Shown one piece after another: positions 1 to 5,789 of a DNA stretch of 8,257 nt. This DNA is from Oscillospiraceae bacterium (GTDB taxonomy: Bacteria; Bacillota; Clostridia; Oscillospirales; Ruminococcaceae). A model generated the notes under the pieces. It was not told the DNA's origin, ran no database searches, and saw nothing but the letters and a program-made list of their open reading frames with translations. The stretch spans positions 1 to 8,257 of the forward strand of contig DOQG01000001.1 of assembly GCA_003512525.1 (NCBI GenBank), in the 5' to 3' direction. The position numbers and the translations under genes were made by a program. Positions within the stretch are counted from its first letter, which is position 1; every line of letters begins with the position of its first letter.

Positions 1-235
1 CACATAGCAGCAACGTTATCAAATAGAATAGCGAACCCGAGAAGTGCTACCCGACAAATAGCACTAGTGCGTTTTTGGAAGTTTCGGTGATAATGCAGTT
101 GCACTGATACACTCACGAAATTATTAACGCCTTGTCGGTATAGGAACTGTTTTCAGCGGTGTTGGCTGTGTATTTATTGTCTTGACTTTTTTACAATATG
201 TTGCATTGCAATTTCAATGGAATTTGGATAAACAG
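1..235. other. No convincing gene; left-edge intergenic or decayed sequence
   Basis: All three plus frames are interrupted. Frame 1 is open only from the edge to a TGA at 88-90. Frame 2 is open from about 71 to a TAA at 125-127, and again from 128 to a TAA at 296-298. The second stretch has a hydrophobic run (GIGTVFSGVGCVFIVLTF) but no usable start codon or ribosome binding site, and its end runs through the hairpin at 236-275. This could be the decayed or frameshifted 3' end of a membrane-protein gene starting left of the window, or plain non-coding DNA. Nothing identifiable was seen on the minus strand. Confidence 0.4.
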
Positions 236-275
236 AGAAGCTGTGATGAAATTTTTGCATTTCATCACAGCTTCT
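236..275. terminator. Perfect 17-bp stem-loop, probable terminator
   Basis: Bases 236-252 pair perfectly with 259-275 around a six-base loop (TTTTGC). On the plus strand the stem is followed by a T-rich stretch (TTTCACTGTTTT). On the minus strand, the direction of the zinc-ribbon gene ending at 305, no T-run follows. The hairpin lies 29 bases past that gene's stop, so it probably protects or ends that transcript. The better T-tract favours ending plus-strand transcription arriving from the left. Bidirectional use is the simplest reading. Confidence 0.65.
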
Positions 276-304
276 TTCACTGTTTTATAAAGAAGTAAGT
301 ATTA

Positions 305-1162
305 TCAGAACTTATGACCGCACTTTGAGCAGAATTTGCTGTCGGGTTCGAGCTCTTTACCGCAGTCGGGGCATATCAGCTTTTCAGGTGCTGACTGCGC
401 GTTATCAACCTTTTCTCCGCAACCCGGGCAGAACACATCATCGGGTTTCAATACTCTGCCGCACTTGGAGCAAAGATTCTGCTCCGCTACCTGCTTTGCA
501 CCGCATACTTTACAGAATAATGAGCCATCAGGCAAATCGGCACCGCAGGAAATACAAGTAACTGTTTTCGGAGCATTCATATTTGTACCGCATCTCGGGC
601 AAAAAGCGAGGTCTAAAGCAACGCTTTCATTACAGCCGGGACATTGCATTGTCAGAGGCTTTCCGCAGTTTGTGCAGAAAGCATTTCCCGACGGCACTTC
701 ACTTTTGCAATGAGGACATATAATATTGCCGTTTGAAGCGTTAACGAAGTCTGTTCCCACATACAAATCATTGCCGCCGTTTGCGACATATCGCTCGATA
801 TGGTCAAATATCTCACCGGGCAGCTTTTTCTGCTGAACCGAGCCGACTATCGCAGTAACGGCAAGAGGAGCAAATACAAACCAGCCTAAAACACCTGCAC
901 CTATCTTGTCCGACCATTGTCCGTTTCCTATGTTTACAAGAATACCGTTTCCGGTATCCGAAATCTGCACCTCTATGGCAGAGCTCATACCCGCCACCTT
1001 TTTCCAGCTGTCATCTTCTTTCGCCTGTACTATGTAACCCTCTCCTGCCTTGCCGCCCTGCACAACAAGACCTTTCGACGAACGCAGGAAATTCTGTACA
1101 CTTCTGCCTATACCTTCGATGGTAACACCGTTTGCTTTTTGGAATACTCTTAATTCTGCCAT
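305..1162 (-). CDS. Five-zinc-ribbon protein with a small N-terminal domain and hydrophobic segment
   Basis: The product is 285 residues. Residues 1-80 form a soluble, probably alpha/beta domain. Residues 88-109 are hydrophobic (start IGAGVLGWFVFAPLAV) and could be one membrane helix or a buried hairpin. From about 149 to the end there are five zinc ribbons, each CxxC-N10-CxxC, with cysteines at 149/152/163/166, 174/177/188/191, 203/206/217/220, 231/234/245/248 and 264/267/278/281. No cysteine is missing, so all five could bind zinc. The ATG at 1162 has a GAGG ribosome binding site seven bases upstream and a good promoter. Similar Firmicutes proteins are annotated only as zinc-ribbon domain proteins. 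A scaffold, nucleic-acid or protein-interaction role is inference; the exact function is unknown. The gene stands alone, divergent from the exporter operon. Confidence 0.85.
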   Translation of the reverse strand: MAELRVFQKANGVTIEGIGRSVQNFLRSSKGLVVQGGKAGEGYIVQAKEDDSWKKVAGMSSAIEVQISDTGNGILVNIGNGQWSDKIGAGVLGWFVFAPLAVTAIVGSVQQKKLPGEIFDHIERYVANGGNDLYVGTDFVNASNGNIICPHCKSEVPSGNAFCTNCGKPLTMQCPGCNESVALDLAFCPRCGTNMNAPKTVTCISCGADLPDGSLFCKVCGAKQVAEQNLCSKCGRVLKPDDVFCPGCGEKVDNAQSAPEKLICPDCGKELEPDSKFCSKCGHKF

Positions 1163-1193
1163 ACAGAAACCTCATTGACTTAATTGTAGTGTA

Positions 1194-1222
1194 ATTATAG
1201 CATTTTGTGGTTAATTTGTAAA
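1194..1222 (-). promoter_or_regulatory. Promoter of the five-zinc-ribbon gene
   Basis: Read on the minus strand, TTTACA (1222-1217) and TATAAT (1199-1194) are 17 bases apart. The -10 is preceded by TGC, giving an extended -10 (TGCTATAAT). The transcript would start near 1187, leaving a leader of about 25 bases that contains the GAGG ribosome binding site. This is a strong sigma-A-type match, so expression is probably constitutive. Confidence 0.75.
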
Positions 1223-1399
1223 CTTTTTCACTTACAAATGTGCTGTTTGCACATAAGCAGATAATAACGTTCAGTTACCCGAGAACATTTAAGCCGACAA
1301 CACAATTATATATACAGCGCACAGCGGAATTTCTACTATATATCCAAAAACGCAAGGTCTGCAAAATGAAAAATCGTTAATATTTAAGCCGCGGATTTG
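1223..1399. other. Non-coding stretch between divergent promoters
   Basis: This is AT-rich sequence between the zinc-ribbon promoter and the exporter promoter. ATG codons on the plus strand open only a few codons before a stop. I saw no RNA fold, repeat or small gene that I could defend. Confidence 0.5.
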
Positions 1400-1428
1400 T
1401 TGACTTGACGGCTTTATTGTGATAAAAT
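1400..1428 (+). promoter_or_regulatory. Candidate promoter P1 of the ABC exporter operon
   Basis: TTGACT (1400-1405) and TAAAAT (1423-1428) are separated by 17 bases. Transcription would start near 1435, giving a leader of about 145 bases that passes through the 19-bp repeat array. An AT-rich dyad (1426-1432 with 1437-1443) covers the predicted start point and could be a protein site or an early RNA hairpin. The divergently placed promoter at 7527-7555 has the same two hexamers and spacing. Confidence 0.6.
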
Positions 1429-1471
1429 ATTTTTGGAAATATTCGTGAAGAACACTGATATGATGCACTTG

Positions 1472-1528
1472 AGTTAGCTATAGCTAATTAAGTTAGCAAT
1501 ATATAATATAGTTAGCTGTTGCTAATCA
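1472..1528 (+). repeat. Three tandem 19-bp repeats, probable operator array
   Basis: Three head-to-tail copies lie at 1472-1490, 1491-1509 and 1510-1528, each starting AGTTAGC. Copies 1 and 3 agree at 16 of 19 positions. Copy 2 keeps the first seven bases and several later ones. Copy 1 contains a perfect 14-bp palindrome, TTAGCTATAGCTAA (1474-1487). Copy 3 contains TTAGC-N4-GCTAA (1512-1525). Copy 2 has only the left arm, and its right part is TATAAT (1502-1507). Short dyads of this size are typical sites for dimeric winged-helix repressors such as MarR. That family assignment is inference, because no regulator gene is in the window. The array ends 53 bases before the exporter ATPase start. 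Confidence 0.7.
1502..1507 (+). promoter_or_regulatory. Possible second -10 box inside the operator array
   Basis: A perfect TATAAT sits in the middle 19-bp repeat, between the two complete dyads. The region 17 bases upstream (TATAGC, 1479-1484) is a poor -35. If this promoter is used, proteins on the flanking dyads would cover both sides of the -10 and block it. It could equally be chance in an AT-rich stretch, with the promoter at 1400-1428 as the real one. Confidence 0.35.
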
Positions 1529-1581
1529 AGCGGTGCTCTACAATCTGTGTGAACGGAGCAATATGAAAGGAAAAATGTAAA

Positions 1582-2280
1582 ATGTTTCTTACAATCAAAG
1601 AGATAAGAAAGCACTTCGGCGAGGGCGAAAGCCGCGTTGAGGTTCTGAACGGCATTGACGCAGAGATCGAAAAGGGTGAGATATGCGTTCTGCTCGGTCC
1701 GTCCGGCTCGGGCAAATCCACACTGCTCAATATCATAGGCGGTATTGACAGTGCAGACAGCGGATATATCGCAATAAACGGCGAAAAGACGGCTGATATG
1801 AACGAAAAGAAGCTGACACTGTACCGCAGAAAGCACCTCGGTTATATTTTCCAGCAGTACAACCTGATACCTAATCTCAATATCAAGGAAAATGTTGAGA
1901 TTGGTGCATACTTAAGCGATAATCCGCTTGACACGGACGAGATACTGAAAACGCTCGGTCTGTATGAGCACCGTCACAAGCTGCCTAATCAGCTGTCGGG
2001 CGGTCAGCAGCAGAGAACGGCTATCGGCAGAGCGATAATCAAAAATCCCGATATACTGCTTTGCGACGAGCCTACGGGGGCACTTGACTATAAGACATCA
2101 AAGGATATACTTAAGCTTATAAGCGATGTCAACAAGAGGTTCGGCAATACGGTCGTAATGGTTACCCACAATGACGCTATCAAAAATATGGCGGACAGGG
2201 TAATAAAGCTGCGTGACGGTATGATAAGAAAGAATTATATCAACGAAAATAAGATCGCCGCAGAAGATCTTGACTGGTAA
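1582..2280 (+). CDS. ABC exporter ATP-binding protein (MacB/LolD-like)
   Basis: This 232-residue cytoplasmic ATPase drives the FtsX-type permease encoded just downstream. Motifs in order are Walker A GPSGSGKST (39-47), Q-loop in IFQQYNL (Q91), signature LSGGQQQR (138-145), Walker B ILLCDE (158-163), D-loop ALD (167-169) and switch histidine in VTHND (H196). All catalytic residues are present. The length and the LSGGQQQR signature fit the group that exports peptides or lipids, or works by mechanotransmission (LolD, MacB, SalX-like). The ATG at 1582 follows GAAAGGA (1565-1571) by ten bases; an upstream ATG at 1575 meets a stop at once. Control is probably through the repeat array upstream. The substrate cannot be read from the ATPase. 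Confidence 0.95.
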   Translation: MFLTIKEIRKHFGEGESRVEVLNGIDAEIEKGEICVLLGPSGSGKSTLLNIIGGIDSADSGYIAINGEKTADMNEKKLTLYRRKHLGYIFQQYNLIPNLNIKENVEIGAYLSDNPLDTDEILKTLGLYEHRHKLPNQLSGGQQQRTAIGRAIIKNPDILLCDEPTGALDYKTSKDILKLISDVNKRFGNTVVMVTHNDAIKNMADRVIKLRDGMIRKNYINENKIAAEDLDW

Positions 2281-2286
2281 GGGGGA
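2281..2286 (+). promoter_or_regulatory. Ribosome binding site of the exporter permease
   Basis: GGGGGA lies directly after the ATPase stop and five bases before the permease ATG at 2292. The gap between the two genes is only 11 bases, so they should be cotranscribed and translationally linked. Confidence 0.7.
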
Positions 2287-2291
2287 TAACG

Positions 2292-4571
2292 ATGAGAAAT
2301 CCTCTTATTAAACGTCTGCCGAGCGAGTTTAAAAATGAGCTTGGCAAATATATTGTAATCTTTTTATTCATGGTGCTTTCCGTATCGTTTGTATCAGGCT
2401 GGAGTGTTGCGGGCGGCAGTATGGCAACTGCTTATGACGAAAGCTTTGAAAAGTACAGCATCGAGGACGGCAATTTTGAGCTTTATGCAAAGGCTGACGA
2501 TGAGCTTATAAAAGCTGTTGAGGACAGCGACAAATATGACGCAAGGATATACGAAAATTTCTATGTCGAATTTCCGACAAAGGAAGTCGACAGCACACTG
2601 CGTATATTCAAAAAGCGTACGGATATAGATCTGGAGTGCCTTATGGACGGAGAATTTCCGTCAGACGACAGCGAAATCGCCATCGACAGAATGTATGCAG
2701 ACAACAACAGCCTTAAGGTCGGCGACAAGCTGACGCTTCACGGCAAGGAATACAGTATATGCGGACTTGTCGCACTGTCGGACTACAGTGCGCTGTTTTC
2801 AAGCCCGTCTGATATGATGTTCGACTCTATCAAGTTCGGCGTTGCGATAGTGACACCGGATACATTCAAAGAATATCCGGAGGATAAGCTGCATTATGTT
2901 TATTCGTGGAAATATGACGAGCGTCCCGAAAACGACACAAAGGCTAAGGCGCTGTCCGAGGATTTTCTTGACAAGCTGTCGGAGGAAGCTCCGAAATATA
3001 TGAATGCGGTCACCGGCTACATTCCGGAATACACAAATCAAGCAATAATCTTCACGGGCGATGATATTAAGGGCGATACGACCTTTATACAGATGTTCCT
3101 TTATATAATCGTGGTTATCATCGCATTCATCTTTGCGATAACGACCTCAAACACAATTGCAAAGGAAGCAGGCGTTATAGGTACGCTCCGCGCGACAGGT
3201 TATACAAGATGGGAAATAGTAAGGCATTATCTGGCACTCCCGATGCTGGTAGTATTCTTAGGTGCGGCTGTCGGAAATGTACTCGGCTATACGCTTCTCA
3301 AGGACTATGCGGCAAGCGCATATTACGGAAGCTACAGTCTGCCGACATATGTTACGCTGTGGAATCCGCAGGCATTTATCAACACAACGATAGTACCTAT
3401 CATAATCGTATTTGTAATTGACTTGGTAATGCTGACAAGAAAGCTCAGCCTGTCGCCTCTTCAGTTTATCCGCCATGACCTTTCACAAAGAAAAAAGAAA
3501 AAGGCGTTCAGGCTGAACACGAAGATAGGCATTATGAAGCGGTTCAGACTGCGTGTGCTGTTTCAGAATATGCCGAACTATATTATAATGATCATAGGTG
3601 CACTGCTCGGAAACATTCTTGTGATGTTCGGACTTGTTTTAGGTCCTGTACTCGACAGCTATCAGCAGGAGATAACGACCAATCTGCTTGCGGATCATCA
3701 ATATCTTCTGAAGGCTCAGGTCGAAACGGAAAACAAGGACGCTGAAAAGTTTTCCACAACGACCCTCAAAACTATCGAGGGTACGCTCAAAAGCGAGGAA
3801 ATAACCGTATACGGTATAGCTAAGGACAGCAAGTATGTCGATATTTCACTTGACGACAGCGAGGTTTATATTTCAAACGCCTACTCGGAAAAACACGGCA
3901 TCAAGGTTGGAGATGAGATAACGCTCAGGGAACAGTTCGGCTCAAAGGAATACAAGTTCAGGGTGGGCGGGGTCTATTATTATCCGTCAACGCTGACGGT
4001 ATTTATGGACAAGGACGCTTTCAACGAAAAGTTCGGGTATGATAAAGATAATTTCACGGGTTATTTCTCCAAGTCGGAAATAAGCGATATAGACGACCTT
4101 TATATTGCGACAGAGATAACGGTTGACGATCTTACAAAGGTATCGCGTCAGCTTACAAGGTCGATGGGCAATATGATGAATATCTTTGTTGTTTTCGGAG
4201 TTATAATGTATGTGCTGATAATCTATCTGCTGTCAAAGATAATAATCGAAAAGAACGCGCAATCGATATCGATGACAAAGATACTCGGATACAGGAACAG
4301 CGAGATAAACGGCATATATATAGCGACAACCGCCATTGTGACAGTTGTCACCCTGCTTGTTACCATACCGCTGTCAGACTATCTGCTCGGTCAGATGTTC
4401 GTCTTCTTCATGCGTGATTACCCCGGCTGGCTGCCTTACAGAACCTTTATTTCGGTATACGCAAAAACCGCTCTGATCGGTGTCGGATCGTTTGCGCTTA
4501 TTGCGCTTGCGCTCACAAGACGAATAAAGAAAGTACCTCTCGCAGATGCTCTCAAAAACGCAGACGGCTAA
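2292..4571 (+). CDS. Two-module FtsX-family ABC exporter permease
   Basis: This 759-residue membrane protein has two similar halves. Half one has a helix at about 20-40, an extracellular domain to about 263, then helices at about 264-287, 314-336 and 366-383. Half two has a helix at about 430-452, an extracellular domain to about 628, then helices at about 629-652, 677-698 and 722-743. The ATPase-coupling region after the first helix of each FtsX domain is clear: EAGVIGTLRATGYTRWEI (292-309) and SISMTKILGYRNSEI (658-672). The end, VPLADALKN, is typical of the family. One chain thus supplies a full transmembrane unit to pair with two copies of the ATPase. The layout differs from BceB bacitracin transporters, which have ten helices and one large external loop. 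Roles known for relatives include export of antimicrobial peptides or lipids; the substrate here is unknown. No adaptor protein is encoded next to it. Confidence 0.93.
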   Translation: MRNPLIKRLPSEFKNELGKYIVIFLFMVLSVSFVSGWSVAGGSMATAYDESFEKYSIEDGNFELYAKADDELIKAVEDSDKYDARIYENFYVEFPTKEVDSTLRIFKKRTDIDLECLMDGEFPSDDSEIAIDRMYADNNSLKVGDKLTLHGKEYSICGLVALSDYSALFSSPSDMMFDSIKFGVAIVTPDTFKEYPEDKLHYVYSWKYDERPENDTKAKALSEDFLDKLSEEAPKYMNAVTGYIPEYTNQAIIFTGDDIKGDTTFIQMFLYIIVVIIAFIFAITTSNTIAKEAGVIGTLRATGYTRWEIVRHYLALPMLVVFLGAAVGNVLGYTLLKDYAASAYYGSYSLPTYVTLWNPQAFINTTIVPIIIVFVIDLVMLTRKLSLSPLQFIRHDLSQRKKKKAFRLNTKIGIMKRFRLRVLFQNMPNYIIMIIGALLGNILVMFGLVLGPVLDSYQQEITTNLLADHQYLLKAQVETENKDAEKFSTTTLKTIEGTLKSEEITVYGIAKDSKYVDISLDDSEVYISNAYSEKHGIKVGDEITLREQFGSKEYKFRVGGVYYYPSTLTVFMDKDAFNEKFGYDKDNFTGYFSKSEISDIDDLYIATEITVDDLTKVSRQLTRSMGNMMNIFVVFGVIMYVLIIYLLSKIIIEKNAQSISMTKILGYRNSEINGIYIATTAIVTVVTLLVTIPLSDYLLGQMFVFFMRDYPGWLPYRTFISVYAKTALIGVGSFALIALALTRRIKKVPLADALKNADG

Positions 4572-4575
4572 GCGT

Positions 4576-4627
4576 GCGGCGGGTCGCCGCTGACAATTCG
4601 CCGTTCAGGTGTGACCTGCGGCAAATT
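4576..4627 (+). other. Paired hairpins just after the exporter operon
   Basis: GCGGCG (4576-4581) pairs perfectly with CGCCGC (4585-4590) over a GGT loop, starting four bases after the permease stop. A second structure pairs GCCG (4600-4603) with CGGC (4619-4622) and CAGGT (4606-4610) with ACCTG (4614-4618) over a GTG loop. It has a two-base bulge, and AATT arms outside it (4595-4598, 4624-4627) can extend the stem. Neither hairpin has a T-tract, so they are not classical terminators. They may stabilise the 3' end of the mRNA or be remnants of a dispersed repeat. Confidence 0.45.
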
Positions 4628-4711
4628 CGCTGCTGAGACTGTTGGCGATAAGCGGCAGTTATGTTACCGGCGGGTTTAATATGCTGCTGCACATTCAATT
4701 CAGGCTTAATT

Positions 4712-4752
4712 AAAAGGATACTGCAAATGAGTCAGGTTTGCGGTATCCTTTT
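4712..4752 (+). terminator. Terminator of the exporter operon
   Basis: Bases 4712-4727 pair with 4737-4752 as a 16-bp stem with one G-T wobble and a nine-base loop. The stem begins AAAAGG and ends CCTTTT, so it gives an A-tract/T-tract terminator in both directions. It lies about 140 bases after the permease stop. The T-run is short (four, all in the stem), so efficiency may be moderate. Confidence 0.65.
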
Positions 4753-4767
4753 GCGGCTGTGAGCCGC
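4753..4767 (+). other. GC-rich hairpin with GTG loop next to the terminator
   Basis: GCGGCT (4753-4758) pairs perfectly with AGCCGC (4762-4767) over a GTG loop. It abuts the right arm of the terminator with no gap. The three-base GTG loop matches that of the hairpin at 4600-4622. No T-run follows, and the function is unknown. Confidence 0.45.
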
Positions 4768-4885
4768 GGCGTTCTGATATGACGGATCATTTTGATATGA
4801 AAGCGATTTTTCGCATTTTTCCGGCTTCGTAACCCTCAATACCGCAGAATTTTATATGTATTTTACACAAAAAAGCGAAAAACTC

Positions 4886-4914
4886 TTGCTTATTGTAAAG
4901 AAATGCACTATAAT
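4886..4914 (+). promoter_or_regulatory. Promoter of the amino acid importer operon
   Basis: TTGCTT (4886-4891) and a perfect TATAAT (4909-4914) are 17 bases apart. The start point would be near 4921, giving a leader of about 55 bases. A small GCGC/GCGC hairpin (4925-4928, 4934-4937) is the only structure visible in the leader. Confidence 0.75.
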
Positions 4915-4976
4915 ATTAACGATAGCGCAGAAAGCGCATACTAAAACAGAAAGAATTTTAAAAAAGAGGTATTTTT

Positions 4977-5720
4977 ATGAAGATCAAAAGAATAATTGCA
5001 GGCATTCTCGTTGCCGCTACCTGCGGTCTTGCTATGGCAGGCTGTCAGTCAAACACAACAGGCGGCAAGCTCATTATGGCTACAGAGCCCGGTTTCGCTC
5101 CTTACGAATATATGAGCGGTAACGATGTTGTAGGTATCGACGTTGATATTGCAAACGAAGTTGCAAAGGAGCTCGGTATGGAGCTTGAGATCCAGACAAT
5201 GGACTTTGACGGTGCGCTTTTAGCCGTACAGCAGGGCAAGGTTGACTTTGCAGCAGCAGGCATCTCGGTTACTCCCGAGCGTCAGGAGGCTATGGACTTC
5301 TCAATCGAATACGCTAAGTCAAAGCAGGTTATCGTTGTACTCAAGGGAGCAAACAGAGTAAAGAGTGCCGACGACCTCGGCGGTGACACAAAGATTGCCG
5401 TTCAGATGTCAACAGTTGCCGATACATATGTAACAGACGATCTTAAGAAGGAACCCTCACGTTATACAAAGTATGTTCAGGCGGCAGAAGACTTAAAGAG
5501 TGACAAGGTTGACTGCATCGTTATGGACGAGCTTCCCGCAAAGGAAATGGTAAAGGGTAATGACAACCTTGAAATTCTTGACGGCGAGGTATTCACAGAC
5601 AAGTACGCATTCGCTTTCAAGAAGGGCAACACAGAGCTTGAAGACAAGGTAAACAAGGTTCTTCAGAAGCTTATCGACAACGGTAAGGTTGATGAGTTCA
5701 CACTTAACCACACTAAGTAA
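4977..5720 (+). CDS. Polar amino acid ABC transporter, substrate-binding lipoprotein
   Basis: This 247-residue extracellular lipoprotein captures an amino acid and hands it to the permease encoded downstream. It begins with a lipoprotein signal peptide: MKIKR, a hydrophobic core, then LAMAGC with Cys23 as the lipidated residue. The family 3 binding fold follows, with ATEPGFAPYEY (35-45) and VVGIDVDIANEVAKELG (51-67) as typical motifs. R102 in TPERQEAMDFS is at the position that binds the ligand carboxylate, and D184 in VMDELPA at the position that binds the amino group. Both are intact, which points to an alpha-amino acid ligand; which one cannot be told. The ATG at 4977 follows GAGG (4966-4969) by seven bases. 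First gene of a three-gene operon, with a terminator hairpin just after it. Codon use is strongly biased (AAG for Lys), fitting high expression. Confidence 0.94.
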   Translation: MKIKRIIAGILVAATCGLAMAGCQSNTTGGKLIMATEPGFAPYEYMSGNDVVGIDVDIANEVAKELGMELEIQTMDFDGALLAVQQGKVDFAAAGISVTPERQEAMDFSIEYAKSKQVIVVLKGANRVKSADDLGGDTKIAVQMSTVADTYVTDDLKKEPSRYTKYVQAAEDLKSDKVDCIVMDELPAKEMVKGNDNLEILDGEVFTDKYAFAFKKGNTELEDKVNKVLQKLIDNGKVDEFTLNHTK

Positions 5721-5732
5721 TAAGTAAGAAAT

Positions 5733-5761
5733 CGGGCGGTGAAATGCCGCCCGTATTTTTT
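5733..5761 (+). terminator. Intra-operon terminator between binding protein and permease genes
   Basis: CGGGCGG (5733-5739) pairs with CCGCCCG (5747-5753) around TGAAATG, followed by TA and six Ts (5756-5761). This is a good intrinsic terminator 12 bases after the first gene. There is no new promoter I can see before the permease, so partial read-through is the likely design. It would leave the binding protein mRNA in excess over the membrane parts. Confidence 0.8.
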
Positions 5762-5789
5762 GAAAGGCATAAGACGGAGGAATTAAGAA

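Larger units (their letters stand above)
4572..4976. other. 405-bp gap between the exporter and importer operons
   Basis: No gene was found on either strand. The left part (to about 4770) is relatively GC-rich and full of short inverted repeats, including the terminator at 4712-4752. The right part is AT-rich and contains the importer promoter and leader. GATATGA occurs twice (4777-4783, 4795-4801), and a weak GCGA-TTTT-TCGC hairpin at 4804-4815 is followed by ATTTTT. I see no recognisable riboswitch or T-box. Confidence 0.5.

Noticed and set aside
71..298. Plus-strand open stretch with a hydrophobic segment, possibly the end of a membrane protein
   Set aside because: It is broken by a TAA at 125-127, lacks a start codon and ribosome binding site, and its last third runs through the 236-275 hairpin. 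No family is recognisable.
305..700. Regularly spaced Cys codons looking like a tandem DNA repeat or CRISPR-like array
   Set aside because: Regularity is at protein level only. The DNA between ribbons differs, linker lengths vary and no identical repeat units are present.
325..713. Plus-strand open frames opposite the zinc-ribbon gene
   Set aside because: They are antisense shadows of the regular Cys/Gly/Pro codons of the ribbons. The minus-strand gene has its own promoter, ribosome binding site and intact motifs.
1512..1836. Minus-strand open frames over the start of the exporter ATPase
   Set aside because: They lie opposite the conserved Walker A region, and their protein sequences look like low-quality antisense translations. 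No ribosome binding site or promoter was seen.
4804..4821. Short GCGA-TTTT-TCGC hairpin with ATTTTT tail as a terminator
   Set aside because: The stem is only four base pairs and there is no gene directly before it. It was not listed as a terminator.
4915..4976. Riboswitch or T-box in the importer leader
   Set aside because: The predicted leader is only about 55 bases, with one tiny GCGC hairpin. It is too short for any amino-acid-sensing leader I know.
4856..5122. Plus-strand open frame overlapping the importer promoter and the binding-protein start
   Set aside because: It begins upstream of the consensus promoter and runs out of frame through the signal peptide region. Its composition is not protein-like.
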